Notes: generated by a model from the sequence alone, not told the origin. DNA of 64,000 bases from Candidatus Saccharimonadales bacterium (GCA_035317825.1 DATHGB010000010.1:1-64000); one strand, 5' to 3'. Counted from the stretch's first letter, positions 33,452 through 42,910 are shown. Translations and numbers: made by a program.

Positions 33452-34492
33452 ATGGCTATACGCTTTGCTAACTCTGACGAAATTAATGACTGGAACAGTC
33501 GCATTTTAGCAAACCCAGATAATGGAAATATTTTTCAAGGTATTGAGTTCGCCGAGCAAAAAAAACTTGGCGGATGGACACCTCGACTTATCGTAGCTGA
33601 TGATCTTGCAATCACAACACTGGAAAAGACAGCCCTGGGTCTAGGTAAACTTTGGTACATTCCAAAAGGACCCGGTGTGAATACGACTCGCGAACTTGAT
33701 GAAGTCCTGCCCGAACTTCGCGCGTTTGCCGAGGAAAACGGTGTATTTGCCGTAAAAATCGAGCCTGAGATTATTAAAAAAGATGAAAATTTAGCAGACT
33801 TACTAAAACTAGGACTTAAAAAAGTAACACCGATTCAGCCCAATGCCTCGACTGTTTTATTAGACCTCTCCCCTGATCTTGAAACAATCATGGCTAGTTT
33901 AAATCAGAAAAGCCGCCATGCAATCCGGCGCGCTGAACGTGACGGCGTGACAGCAGAACCTGTTAAGGCAAATGAAGAAAACTGTCAGATCATGTACGCC
34001 CTTCTTCGCGACACTGCCGCCGGGTCATTTCGAATTCGTAGTTTTAATTACTACAAAACATTTTGGCAAGCGTATGAAAAAGCAAACCTTGGCCAATTAT
34101 TTTTTGCCTATTTCGAAGGCAAGGTTGTCGCAGGCGCGTATGCGATTGCTTTTGGCAAAAAAGGCACGTATAAAGATGGTGCGTCCGTTCGTGAACGGAC
34201 AGCCTATGGAGCTAGCCACCTTTTGCAGTGGCGGGTAATCGAATGGATGAAAACAAAGGGCGTTATTATTCATGATCTTTGCGGAACCCCGCCCGCTGAT
34301 GAAATTAATAATACCGGTCATTCGTATTATGGCATCGGCCGGTTCAAAACCAGCTTCAATAAAGAAGTTACGGATTACGTGGGAGCATATGACATTGTCA
34401 TCAAGCCACGCGCCTACGATGTATGGATAAAGATTGGTCAAAAAATCGCCTTGCGGCTTCATACCTATCTTCACCACGAAAATTATTTCTAG
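33452..34492 (+). CDS. FemAB-type peptidyltransferase (GNAT-like, peptidoglycan bridge)
   Basis: 346 residues with two GNAT-like halves as in FemABX enzymes: the first with LGKLWYIPKGPGVN and the second with HAIRRAERDGV, SFRIRSFNYYKTFWQAYEKA, GKVVAGAYAIAFGKKGTYKDGAS and IHDLCGTPPADEINNTGHSYYG, plus FKTSFNKEVTDYVGAYD. These enzymes add amino acids from aminoacyl-tRNA to the peptidoglycan stem on lipid II. The next gene, convergent, is MurE-like. TACAAT at 33439-33444 stands 7 nt before this ATG (4 nt before an ATG one codon upstream), so it is leaderless. Confidence 0.9.
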   Translation: MAIRFANSDEINDWNSRILANPDNGNIFQGIEFAEQKKLGGWTPRLIVADDLAITTLEKTALGLGKLWYIPKGPGVNTTRELDEVLPELRAFAEENGVFAVKIEPEIIKKDENLADLLKLGLKKVTPIQPNASTVLLDLSPDLETIMASLNQKSRHAIRRAERDGVTAEPVKANEENCQIMYALLRDTAAGSFRIRSFNYYKTFWQAYEKANLGQLFFAYFEGKVVAGAYAIAFGKKGTYKDGASVRERTAYGASHLLQWRVIEWMKTKGVIIHDLCGTPPADEINNTGHSYYGIGRFKTSFNKEVTDYVGAYDIVIKPRAYDVWIKIGQKIALRLHTYLHHENYF

Positions 34493-35784
34493 CTCTTGGT
34501 CAAAATCTGACGGACAACATCGCCGTCGTTCCAAGGTAACTTTTCACCGTTCACGATACGGTATTGTTCGTGTCCCATGCCGGTAATCAAGATGGTGTCG
34601 TTCTTGGTCGCAATCGAAAGAGCCTTTTCGATTGCCTCGCGGCGATCAGCGATTTCTGTCATCTTCCCGTTGCCATTCGCGTTCTCGATTCCCTCGCGAA
34701 CCTGGTCGCGAATCGCTTGTGGGTCTTCGTTGTAGCTTTCTTCGTCGGTAAGAATAATCCGGTCGGCCATACGTGCAGCAATCCCGCCCATAATCGGACG
34801 TTTTGTTTTATCACGATCACCCGTCGCGCCAAATACTAAAATAACGCGGTTTTTCGTAACGGATTTGGCAGCTTCAAGTAATTTTTCAAGCGCGTCCGGC
34901 GTATGGGCGTAATCCACAATCACGTCATACGGCAGGCCTTCGGCTACTCGCTCAAAACGCCCTGGAACACCTTCTAAGTTAGCGATGCCTTCAACAATAT
35001 CATTTAATTTAATGCCTAGTAGATATGCGGTTGATGCAGCCGCAACCATGTTATAAACATTGTATTTACCAGGCAAGGCTGTGGCTAAGTGTAATTTTGT
35101 CTGATGATCAATAACCAGTGTTGCTTCACTGCCCTTTTTGTATAATTTCACGTAATCTATTCGGGCTTCGGCATCTTCAAGTTCACCATACGTGATCTTT
35201 TGGCCAGTTGCTTGGAATTTATCAAAGAATTCAAACCATTCATCATCACGGTTAAGAACGATAAACTTAGGATCGCTGGCGAACAACTTGCCCTTTGCTT
35301 CGGCGTAAGCTTCCATTGTGCCATGGTAATCCAAATGATCCTGCGTAAGATTCGTCATGACCGCCACTTCAATTGGCACGGTCGCAAGTTTATGTTGGTG
35401 AAGCGCATGGCTGGTGATTTCTAAAACCACATAGTCAACCTCGGCCTTTTTCGCGTCGCGAAAAAATTCCTGCATTTGCTGCGTTAGCGCAACGGTTGCA
35501 TTCAAATCATTAATCTGGCGTTTACCCGCGACTTCAATCGTTGCGGTACTAAACATTGCCGTTTTCAGACCAGATTCTTTTAAAATTTCATTAATGTAAT
35601 TGACGGTGGTCGTTTTACCATTCGTCCCAGTAACTGCAATAACTCTTAAGTTTTTTGCAGGATTACCATATCTGGCGCTCACCAGTTGAACACGTCCCTT
35701 ACGATACACCTCTTCAACCCCGTGAAGGATACCTTTTGGTAATACTTTTCTCGCACCGTCTACAAGCTTTTGCTTAGTTCCCAT
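34489..35784 (-). CDS. murE: MurE-like Mur ligase lacking the N-terminal domain
   Basis: 431 residues; MurE is usually about 490. The central ATPase domain is present (VIAVTGTNGKTTTVNYINEI, residues 49-68) and the C-terminal ligase domain has VIVDYAHTPDALEKLL and VFGATGDRDKTKRPIMG. The usual N-terminal UDP-binding domain is missing; only about 45 residues precede the P-loop. The motif that selects the third stem amino acid (DNPR for diaminopimelate) reads DEESYNEDP, so the substrate cannot be inferred. It should add the third residue to UDP-MurNAc-dipeptide. TAAAAT (35791-35796, reverse) lies 6 nt before the ATG. Confidence 0.85.
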   Translation of the reverse strand: MGTKQKLVDGARKVLPKGILHGVEEVYRKGRVQLVSARYGNPAKNLRVIAVTGTNGKTTTVNYINEILKESGLKTAMFSTATIEVAGKRQINDLNATVALTQQMQEFFRDAKKAEVDYVVLEITSHALHQHKLATVPIEVAVMTNLTQDHLDYHGTMEAYAEAKGKLFASDPKFIVLNRDDEWFEFFDKFQATGQKITYGELEDAEARIDYVKLYKKGSEATLVIDHQTKLHLATALPGKYNVYNMVAAASTAYLLGIKLNDIVEGIANLEGVPGRFERVAEGLPYDVIVDYAHTPDALEKLLEAAKSVTKNRVILVFGATGDRDKTKRPIMGGIAARMADRIILTDEESYNEDPQAIRDQVREGIENANGNGKMTEIADRREAIEKALSIATKNDTILITGMGHEQYRIVNGEKLPWNDGDVVRQILTKS

Positions 35785-35815
35785 GGGTTTATTTTAGCAT
35801 CAATAGACATGAAAT

Positions 35816-35859
35816 ATCCCGCCTCCTCCGGAATATTTCGTCGACGGATGAAGCGGGAT
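35816..35859 (-). terminator. Hairpin after the C39 peptidase gene
   Basis: ATCCCGC pairs with GCGGGAT, with an inner TCCG/CGGA stem. It separates the cassette gene from murE, whose start lies beyond it. T-tract is weak. Confidence 0.45.
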
Positions 35860-35876
35860 GTAGATAAGTGGAACTA

Positions 35877-37022
35877 TTAGTGAGGCACGATGACGTACGC
35901 GATACCGCCAGCCTCTTGCCATCTTGTCTCTACCTGGCGTCGTAGGTAGATTCGGCGGACGTTCTCGTGACCATGCTCCTCACTGGTCGCCGAGTCAAAA
36001 GCGATGATGTCACCCGCTTCCGTATGTCCTCCTACGCCCATCAGGTGGCCGTCACTCTTTGGAATCGAAACACCCGCAAGATGTTTTGAGGGGTCATCGC
36101 TGTCGTTGTCCCACGACAGCGAAATAATCGAAGGGATTCCCCACGCAAGCAACTGCTCGACATCACGAAGTGACCGGAATCTGCGAACCACGGCGTCCAG
36201 CCCATACTGGGTAGCATAGGCCGTATTGAAGGGCCAATTGCCCTTGCCATCATATTCCCAGTCGTAGACACGTCGCGCCGTGTAATCAACTTCGTCGGTG
36301 TCGCGTTCGCTTCGGTCGTATGTTCTGATCGCCGCCAGATTAGGCCCGACTCCGTGGTACTTCATCAGCATGGCGAGCGTCGTTGGACTGCACAAACCTT
36401 CGCCACCATCACGAAGGAGACCTGAAAACTTCTGATACTGCGAAAGCTCTGGGACAGGCAGGTCGATCTTCTCCGTCCCAAGAGGGTCACTCGTCGGCAT
36501 CAGCGCAAGCTTGTTCATCGCCTGCGCTGCCACTTTGAAGACACTCGGACGGACGATACCGTCAGAACGCAGCTCCACCTGGAGCTGGTAGGAGTCCACC
36601 GCCCTGTTGGTGGTGTTGACGTAGGTATCGACGTTAATTGCGCCGAACTCGTCCTCCTGCGCAGGCATCGAGCGAGACCGGAAGACGTTATTGCTGGCCC
36701 ACTCGAACATGGGATACCAGCCGCTCCACTCACTCGCGCGTCGTACCTGCAGGTAAATCACAAGGTGACTACCCGGAGGTGTGTTGGCCTGCCACGAAGG
36801 CACGATCTTTCCGCCGTATTGCAAAGGTTCGTCGAGTACAACCTCTGGAGAAAACCAGAGTCCATACTTGATGCTCCACGGCAGGGTCACCGCCGAAAGT
36901 ACCGTTTCGTCCAGTTTTGCTCCTCCCTGACAGTTACCTTCCCTAAGGGTGGTAGACTCCCAGCTACGGAAGCCGTCACCGTCTTCTAGAAACTCCCTCA
37001 AGAGTTCCAGTTGAGTTGCCAT
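35877..37022 (-). CDS. Papain-like C39-type peptidase, GC-richer cassette gene
   Basis: 381 residues from the ATG at 37022, 6 nt after AGGAG. The first 200 residues are a beta-rich, Trp-containing region; the C-terminal half is a C39-like cysteine peptidase: LPVPELSQYQKFS leads to the catalytic Cys in GEGLCSPTTLAMLM near residue 222, the His in SDGHLMGVGG near 330 and an Asp in IIAFDSA near 345. No signal peptide is evident. Codons are strongly GC-rich in third position unlike neighbours, which fits transfer from a GC-rich (actinobacterial) donor; similar peptidases are common there. The substrate is unknown. Confidence 0.75.
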   Translation of the reverse strand: MATQLELLREFLEDGDGFRSWESTTLREGNCQGGAKLDETVLSAVTLPWSIKYGLWFSPEVVLDEPLQYGGKIVPSWQANTPPGSHLVIYLQVRRASEWSGWYPMFEWASNNVFRSRSMPAQEDEFGAINVDTYVNTTNRAVDSYQLQVELRSDGIVRPSVFKVAAQAMNKLALMPTSDPLGTEKIDLPVPELSQYQKFSGLLRDGGEGLCSPTTLAMLMKYHGVGPNLAAIRTYDRSERDTDEVDYTARRVYDWEYDGKGNWPFNTAYATQYGLDAVVRRFRSLRDVEQLLAWGIPSIISLSWDNDSDDPSKHLAGVSIPKSDGHLMGVGGHTEAGDIIAFDSATSEEHGHENVRRIYLRRQVETRWQEAGGIAYVIVPH

Positions 37023-37114
37023 GAATTCTCCTATGATTGAGAACAATGGACATACTTACTAAAGGTTCACACCCTCTTACTATTCCTACCTCTATAAGCT
37101 ATAATTGTCAACAG

Positions 37115-38161
37115 ATGAAGATACTTGGAATCGAGAGTAGTTGTGACGAGACGGCAGCCGCCGTTGTTGAAGACGGCCGCAAACTACTAAGTAACGTGGT
37201 GCATTCTCAGATCGATATCCACACGATATACGGCGGCGTTGTCCCCGAAATCGCCGCCCGCAGCCATATTGAAGTTGTTAACCCAGTCATTAACCGTGCT
37301 CTTAGCGACGCCAATCTAACCTGGGATGATATCGATGCTATCGCCGTTACCTACGCCCCCGGCTTAATCGGGTCATTACTTGTCGGAACTTTAGCTGCTC
37401 GTACCTTGGCCATTCTTAAAAACAAACCCCTCTATCCCATTCACCATGTCGAAGCCCATGTTTACGCTAATTTCCTAAACGAAAAAGCGCCCGAGTTCCC
37501 CATGCTCGCCCTCATTGTCAGCGGTGGACATTCCCAGTTGGTACTCTTCCGTGATCACGGCAATTATGAGTTGCTGGGACAAACCCAAGATGATGCTGTC
37601 GGTGAAGCCTTCGACAAAGTCGCGAAGATCCTTGGTCTCCCCTACCCTGGCGGCCCTTCAATTGCCAAAGCCGCTACGACTGGTGATGCAAAAAAATACC
37701 CTTTGCCAAAAGCAAAAATGCAAAACCCATATGATTTTAGTTTTTCCGGGCTTAAGACAGCCGTTCTACGGGCCGTGCAGCGCGAAGTGGGCGTTGACTT
37801 TACTTTTCCCTCGCACGAGCTTCCTGGGCGCTTAAATGATACGCAACGAGTGGATTTTGCAGCCAGCTTCCAACGAGTTGCTGTTGAAACATTGGTTGAT
37901 AAAGCCGAAAAAGCTTTTAACGACTACGCGCCGAAGTCTGTCGTCATCGCCGGAGGAGTGGCCGCTAACCAAGAGCTTCGACGCCAGTTGTCCGAACGCC
38001 TTCCCCTTCACATTGATTACGCGCCGATCAACCTTTGTACGGATAACGCCGCTATGATCGCGACGCTTGGCTATTACTACGCTTCAAAAATGGAGCCTAC
38101 TAATCCTCTGGACCTAGAGGTCGTTCCTAGTCTTTCTATGACCAAAACCGCTTGGGCATAG
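37115..38161 (+). CDS. tsaD: tRNA N6-threonylcarbamoyladenosine transferase TsaD
   Basis: 348 residues. GIESSCDETAAAVVEDG opens the ASKHA fold; the metal-binding His pair is in PIHHVEAHVYAN, and LALIVSGGHSQLVLF and AGGVAANQELRR follow. With TsaB and TsaE it makes the essential t6A37 on ANN-decoding tRNAs. TATAAT at 37100-37105 lies 9 nt before this ATG, so earlier in-frame starts are rejected and the mRNA is likely leaderless. Confidence 0.97.
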   Translation: MKILGIESSCDETAAAVVEDGRKLLSNVVHSQIDIHTIYGGVVPEIAARSHIEVVNPVINRALSDANLTWDDIDAIAVTYAPGLIGSLLVGTLAARTLAILKNKPLYPIHHVEAHVYANFLNEKAPEFPMLALIVSGGHSQLVLFRDHGNYELLGQTQDDAVGEAFDKVAKILGLPYPGGPSIAKAATTGDAKKYPLPKAKMQNPYDFSFSGLKTAVLRAVQREVGVDFTFPSHELPGRLNDTQRVDFAASFQRVAVETLVDKAEKAFNDYAPKSVVIAGGVAANQELRRQLSERLPLHIDYAPINLCTDNAAMIATLGYYYASKMEPTNPLDLEVVPSLSMTKTAWA

Positions 38162-38223
38162 CCACTCATTTACAAATTTGTTAATGATGTTATTCTATAT
38201 TTAGTTTTATAAGGAGTTTTGAT

Positions 38224-38889
38224 ATGAGTCGTGCAGTGGTTATCGGTGGAGTCGGTAACGGCAAAAAAAGTGTCGGGGGCTACGCCTCAGCAGTAGAAGC
38301 CCATCATGGCAATGACCTAGAAGACCTCGCTGCTTTTACTCTTTCGGATGCAATCTCTAACCCTTTAAAGTTAGCCATGGCTCTGAAAGATGCCAGCGCC
38401 TACACTACCTCAGGCGGATATGTGGCGGCGGTAGAGGCAATTAAGCATTATGACGCCAAACCCGAAACCATCGATGCCCTTAGCCCGCCCATTCCTACGC
38501 CCCTGCTAAGGCTTATAGGGCGACAGACTCTTGCTAAAACATGGGATATGCATTTGCACGCAGATTTTTCGGCCGTACGAAAGTATGATCACAGTACCAC
38601 CGAAGAACTATTTCATCACCCATGGGCAAACATGCGTACCCTCCCACGCATCTCGCGGTTTGACGCTATCGCTGAAGCTGGCGATATCCAACAGTCTGGT
38701 ATACCGGTGGCCATCGGGTATATGACCGAGGACCGTTATTTCATGCCTACCCCTGCGCAGTGGAATCGCGCAGAACGCCTAAGGATCAACATGTTTCGGG
38801 TTATTGGCATGCACGACCAGATCATCCTTCACCCGGCAGAAGCTTTGTCAGCCTATATGCAGGAAAAAGCTAAAGGGAATATAATATAG
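38224..38889 (+). CDS. Hypothetical protein, possible alpha/beta-hydrolase fold
   Basis: 221 residues, cytoplasmic, no signal. It begins with a strand and Gly-rich turn (RAVVIGGVGNGKKSVGGYAS). YTTSGGYVAAVEA near residue 62 resembles a weak nucleophile elbow and GMHDQIILHP near 200 could hold a catalytic His, but the Asp is not clear and G-x-S-x-G is imperfect. AAGGAG stands before the ATG. I treat it as an unassigned protein with a possible alpha/beta-hydrolase fold. It sits between tsaD and a FemAB gene on the same strand. Confidence 0.6.
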   Translation: MSRAVVIGGVGNGKKSVGGYASAVEAHHGNDLEDLAAFTLSDAISNPLKLAMALKDASAYTTSGGYVAAVEAIKHYDAKPETIDALSPPIPTPLLRLIGRQTLAKTWDMHLHADFSAVRKYDHSTTEELFHHPWANMRTLPRISRFDAIAEAGDIQQSGIPVAIGYMTEDRYFMPTPAQWNRAERLRINMFRVIGMHDQIILHPAEALSAYMQEKAKGNII

Positions 38890-38960
38890 TTGTCTTGAAT
38901 ACAACGATAAATTACGTTGGGTACAGAACAACCGAAAGCAATATACGGTACAATTGAGCT

Positions 38961-39881
38961 ATGCAGCACTTTCTTCAATCCCCCGCCTGGGGACGATTCC
39001 AGCAATCACTTCGCCGTGAAGTCATAACCGACGGTGGTGAAGGATGGCATTATCTCGCTATTCTAGAGACAGGACGCTTCAACACCCGCCTTTACTGCCC
39101 CTATGGTCCGTACGCGGAGTCCGAAAAAGCCTTTGAGAGTGCCCTGGCCTCACTAAAGGCACAGGCAGCCAAACACCATGTGACTTTTTTGCGAATTGAG
39201 CCAACAGGCGCAATCACCGCCGATTACCTAAGGAAAAATGGCTTTAAGCACGTCACTTATAACCAGCTTCAGCCCGAACATACACAGATAATAGATCTCC
39301 ATCCTGATGAGGATCAAATCATCGCCGCAATGGATCAGAATAATCGCAATCTCTATCGTAATTATCAAAAAAAAGGATTATTGATACGTACATCGCAAAA
39401 TCCAAACGACATTTCTATCCTAACCACACTGCTACACGGCGTGGCCAAGCGTAACGGTATTCACACCCACAGCGACAGTTATTTTCAGGCACAAGCTAAA
39501 GCCCTCTTTCCTGCCGGCGAGGCAAAGCTTTTTTACGTAACGTACGAAGACAAGCCAATTGCCGCATCTGTCGTATTCGATGATGCCGCCACGCGTTATT
39601 ACGTTCACGCAGGTTCTGACGACGCCTACCGTAAACTGAGTGCTGGTACAGCCCTCCTTGCTTACATGATTATCGATGCCAAGCGAAACGGCCAAACGAA
39701 TTTTGACCTATACGGCATCGCCCCGAACGACGACCCTGCTCACCCTTGGGCTGGCTTTACTAAGTTTAAAAAGTCATTCGGCGGCACTCCCCTAGCCTAC
39801 ATTGGTGCTTGGGATTTGCCCCTCATAAAGCCCCAGTATCTTTTGTACCGGCTGTACCAACAGCTTACGCGTAAACGCTAG
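38961..39881 (+). CDS. FemAB-type peptidyltransferase (second)
   Basis: 306 residues, shorter than the enzyme at 33452. It shows the same two-GNAT build: SPAWGRFQQSLRREV, LYCPYGPY, LRKNGFKHV, QNNRNLYRNYQKKG, GIHTHSDSYFQAQ, PIAASVVFDDAATRYYVHAGS and FTKFKKSFGGTPLAYIGAWD. It likely transfers an amino acid to the peptidoglycan stem peptide. TACAAT at 38949-38954 ends 6 nt before the ATG (leaderless). The two FemAB paralogues in this window suggest a branched interpeptide bridge of at least two residues, or two different acceptors. Confidence 0.9.
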   Translation: MQHFLQSPAWGRFQQSLRREVITDGGEGWHYLAILETGRFNTRLYCPYGPYAESEKAFESALASLKAQAAKHHVTFLRIEPTGAITADYLRKNGFKHVTYNQLQPEHTQIIDLHPDEDQIIAAMDQNNRNLYRNYQKKGLLIRTSQNPNDISILTTLLHGVAKRNGIHTHSDSYFQAQAKALFPAGEAKLFYVTYEDKPIAASVVFDDAATRYYVHAGSDDAYRKLSAGTALLAYMIIDAKRNGQTNFDLYGIAPNDDPAHPWAGFTKFKKSFGGTPLAYIGAWDLPLIKPQYLLYRLYQQLTRKR

Positions 39882-39912
39882 GAAATTCTGGCTACCATAT
39901 ACACTCTTGTGC

Positions 39913-40043
39913 TATACTAAGAGGTGAAAACAAACACGTGTGAAAGAGGTAAAAATTGGATGGGTCAACGTTTTCACAAGAAAACGAGGGTTATTTTTGC
40001 TGCATTTTTCACGTGGAATCGATATATCCGAAAGTCAACAGGG
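39913..40043 (+). promoter_or_regulatory. valS promoter and structured leader candidate
   Basis: TATACT at 39913-39918 gives a leader of about 119 nt before the chosen ATG. GTGAAAAC (39924-39931) pairs with GTTTTCAC (39970-39977), and ACGTGTGAAA (39936-39945) with TTTCACGT (40007-40014). The pairs compete or nest. No T-box consensus is present. Confidence 0.35.
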
Positions 40044-42593
40044 ATGAACTTAGCTAAAACATACGATCCTAATCAGTACGAGCCAAATATTTATGCCCTG
40101 TGGGAAACCTCGGGGGCTTTTGCACCTAAAGGGACAGGTGAGCCATACAGTATCGTTATGCCTCCGCCAAATGCTAACGGTAACTTGCATATCGGCCATG
40201 CGCTAGGCACGGGTATCCAAGATATCCTAGCCCGTTATCATCGCATGCAGGGCAGGGATGTCGCCTATATTCCTGGCGCTGACCATGCAGGGTTCGAAAC
40301 ATGGGTCGTATACGAAAGGGAATTAGCTAGAACAGGGCAGAACCGTTTTGATTTTAGCCGCGAACAGCTCTACAGCCAGGTATGGAACTTCGTAGAGCAA
40401 CAACGGGGCAATATGGAGCTCCAGCTTCGTGCCCTGGGTGCCAGCGCTAGCTGGGGTGATCTCGTATTCACACTTGATGAAAAGGTGATCAATACCGTCT
40501 ATAAAACATTCAAACGCCTGTGGGATGACAAGCTTATTTACCGGGGTGAACGTATTGTTAATTACAGTACGAAATACCAAACAAGCTACGCGGATATAGA
40601 AGTCGACCACAAGGTAGAGAAGGGGACTCTTTGGAAAATCGCGTACCCGTCCCTTGATAAAATCAGTGAAATCGTCATCGCAACCACCCGCCCCGAAACA
40701 CTGCTCGGTGACGTTGCCGTTGCCGTTCACCCTGACGACGAACGCTACAAAGACCTTATTGGCACGCGCGTACTGTTGCCGCTTACGAACCGTGAAATTC
40801 CTATCATCGCTGACGAATACGTCGATCCGAAATTTGGTACCGGCGCCGTAAAAATTACTCCCGCTCACGACCCTAACGACTTTGAAGTAGGAGTACGGCA
40901 TAATCTTGAACGCCTGCAGGTTATCGATTTCGACGGCCGTATGATTAACGTCCCTTCCCAATTTGAAGGTCTGGAAGTTGAAGATGCCCGCAAAAAGGTT
41001 CTCGCCGCACTTCAAGCCGAAGAACTCATTCGCGGTGAAGAAACAATCGAACATACCGTTGGGTATGACTACAAGAGCGGCCTGCCAATCCAGCCGCTTA
41101 TCAAAGACCAGTGGTTCATCAACGTGCGTCCGCTTGCCGACCGCGCGAAGCAGGTGATTGAAAGTGGCGAAATTACCTTTTACCCAGCCAGCAAAAAAAA
41201 TGCGCTTATCCAATACTATGACAACCTCAAAGATTGGAATATTAGCCGTCAAATCCCATGGGGAATCCCTATTCCGGCCTTTCAGAACATCAATAACCCT
41301 GACGACTGGATATTTGACGAAAGGGTAGACGAAGAAACAATTGTTGTCAATGACACAACATATAAGCGCGAGGAAGACACCTTCGACACGTGGTTTAGTA
41401 GCGGACAGCTGCCGTTTATTACAACTGATTACCTCGACGTCAGCGATCTGGCCCGTTTTTACCCAACCAGCGTTCTGGAAACTGGACACGACATTCTTTA
41501 TCCATGGGTAGCACGCATGGTCATGCTGGGCCTTTACGCCACCGATAAGGTGCCGTTTAAAACCGTTTACTTGCACGGGCTTGTGCTTGACGAGCACGGT
41601 CAAAAAATGAGCAAGTCAAAGGGTAATGTCATTAACCCAATGGAAGCCGTATCCGAATATGGGTCAGACGCCCTCCGTCTGGGTATCGTCGGTAACCGTA
41701 GTGCCGGGCAAAGCCAGGCGTTCGCGACAAGTAAAGTTGTCGCAGGCCGGAATTTTTGCAACAAACTATGGAACATTGCCCGCTTCATAGAGGACAAACT
41801 AGGCGAAAACTACCGAGTCAAAACGCCTGTACCTAGCACCATGGCCGATCACTGGATCGTTAGCGAACTGAACAAAACTGCAGCTGATATTAGCCAGCAG
41901 CTAGCAAGTTATAGGTTTGCCGAAGCCAGCGAAAGTATGTACCACGCTATCTGGGACGACGTCGCCGACTGGTATATCGAATCAAGCAAAGTAGAAAATA
42001 ACCCCGACATGCTTGCCTGGGTACTTGATACCAGCCTAAAACTGGCTCATCCTTTTGCTCCATTCGTCACCGAGACAATCTGGCAGTCACTCAGCTGGCA
42101 CAATGACCTCCTTATGACGACCGCTTGGCCGCAGACTGCCACCTACGACGAGATCGCCAGTGCCGAATTTAGCCGCCTGCAAAAGCTCGTTATCGAAGCC
42201 CGCTACGTTATTTCCGAACTACCCGGTAACGAACGTTACACGATGCTCTATCAAAACGATTCGCTGATCGCGGATAATGCCGGCCTCATCAAGCATCTTA
42301 TTCGCCTAAAAGACATTCAAGAAATAGACAAGGCACGCGGACTACGGCTTGCCGCAAGCAATAGGGAAGCATGGCTGGATGTCAGTGAAGAAACACTGTA
42401 CGAGCACCAATCTAACCTCGAAACGCGCCTGGCCGAGACTCGTCAATTCGTAAGTACCCTAGAAGGACGCCTAAGTAACGAAACGTACGTTGCCAAAGCG
42501 CCAGCTCATCTCGTAGAGGAATCCCGCGATCAGTTAGAGATCAAAAAGGCGCTTATTCAGCGCCTTGAAGACGAACTCGAAGTTCTTCGTTAA
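40044..42593 (+). CDS. valS: Valyl-tRNA synthetase
   Basis: 849 residues from the ATG at 40044 (MNLAKTYDPNQYEPNIYALW); the frame is open further upstream to 39924 but that part is not synthetase-like. Class I signatures HIGH (NLHIGHALG) and KMSKS (MSKSKGNV), an editing CP1 domain (TTRPETLLGDVAVAVHP) and a C-terminal coiled coil from about residue 780 as in ValRS. It charges tRNA-Val. Its stop TAA overlaps the convergent small gene by 4 nt (TTAA). Confidence 0.96.
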   Translation: MNLAKTYDPNQYEPNIYALWETSGAFAPKGTGEPYSIVMPPPNANGNLHIGHALGTGIQDILARYHRMQGRDVAYIPGADHAGFETWVVYERELARTGQNRFDFSREQLYSQVWNFVEQQRGNMELQLRALGASASWGDLVFTLDEKVINTVYKTFKRLWDDKLIYRGERIVNYSTKYQTSYADIEVDHKVEKGTLWKIAYPSLDKISEIVIATTRPETLLGDVAVAVHPDDERYKDLIGTRVLLPLTNREIPIIADEYVDPKFGTGAVKITPAHDPNDFEVGVRHNLERLQVIDFDGRMINVPSQFEGLEVEDARKKVLAALQAEELIRGEETIEHTVGYDYKSGLPIQPLIKDQWFINVRPLADRAKQVIESGEITFYPASKKNALIQYYDNLKDWNISRQIPWGIPIPAFQNINNPDDWIFDERVDEETIVVNDTTYKREEDTFDTWFSSGQLPFITTDYLDVSDLARFYPTSVLETGHDILYPWVARMVMLGLYATDKVPFKTVYLHGLVLDEHGQKMSKSKGNVINPMEAVSEYGSDALRLGIVGNRSAGQSQAFATSKVVAGRNFCNKLWNIARFIEDKLGENYRVKTPVPSTMADHWIVSELNKTAADISQQLASYRFAEASESMYHAIWDDVADWYIESSKVENNPDMLAWVLDTSLKLAHPFAPFVTETIWQSLSWHNDLLMTTAWPQTATYDEIASAEFSRLQKLVIEARYVISELPGNERYTMLYQNDSLIADNAGLIKHLIRLKDIQEIDKARGLRLAASNREAWLDVSEETLYEHQSNLETRLAETRQFVSTLEGRLSNETYVAKAPAHLVEESRDQLEIKKALIQRLEDELEVLR

Positions 42594-42910
42594 ACAACCG
42601 GCAAGTTGTAGTTATCAAACGCATGGTGACCTCGACCGACATGTTTTTGCATCAAATGTTTTCTATCTTCTCGGGGTTGTATACCGGGCGCATGTGAATT
42701 CAAGGTGGTAACTACCCGCGAAACACTCGTACGTTCAACGTGCGTGTGCGTTTCAGCACCCAGTTTGCCCGTGGTATCATGGCTTGCAAGCATCGTAGGC
42801 ATTGCGATGGCAGCAGCTGCCTGGTCAATATGCGTATCATGCACCAAGATACCTGACGTCGTCGTGAGGCTTATGAGGATGGCGAGGGAATGTAATAAAC
42901 TTGAGAACAT
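42590..42910 (-). CDS. Small putative secreted His-rich protein
   Basis: 106 residues. An N-terminal hydrophobic stretch of about 20 residues (FSSLLHSLAILISLTTTSGI) could be a signal or anchor, followed by a polar part with several His (HTHVERTSVSRVVTT, HGAF-like HHAFDN). The unusually frequent His could bind metal. No family recognised. It is convergent with valS (4-nt overlap). Coding evidence is moderate: the frame is open and starts with ATG but no Shine-Dalgarno or clear -10 was found. Confidence 0.45.
   Translation of the reverse strand: MFSSLLHSLAILISLTTTSGILVHDTHIDQAAAAIAMPTMLASHDTTGKLGAETHTHVERTSVSRVVTTLNSHAPGIQPREDRKHLMQKHVGRGHHAFDNYNLPVV

Noticed and set aside
39913-40043. T-box riboswitch upstream of valS
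   Set aside because: The conserved AGGGUGGNACCGCG box is absent and the leader is too short.
39924-40043. Longer valS start at the GTG at 39924 or the ATG at 39960
   Set aside because: The extra 40 residues do not resemble synthetases and the region holds inverted repeats typical of a leader.
40323-41603. Long 426-codon frame on the reverse strand across valS
   Set aside because: It lies entirely inside valS, which has HIGH, KMSKS and editing motifs; the reverse frame has no recognisable domain and no promoter.
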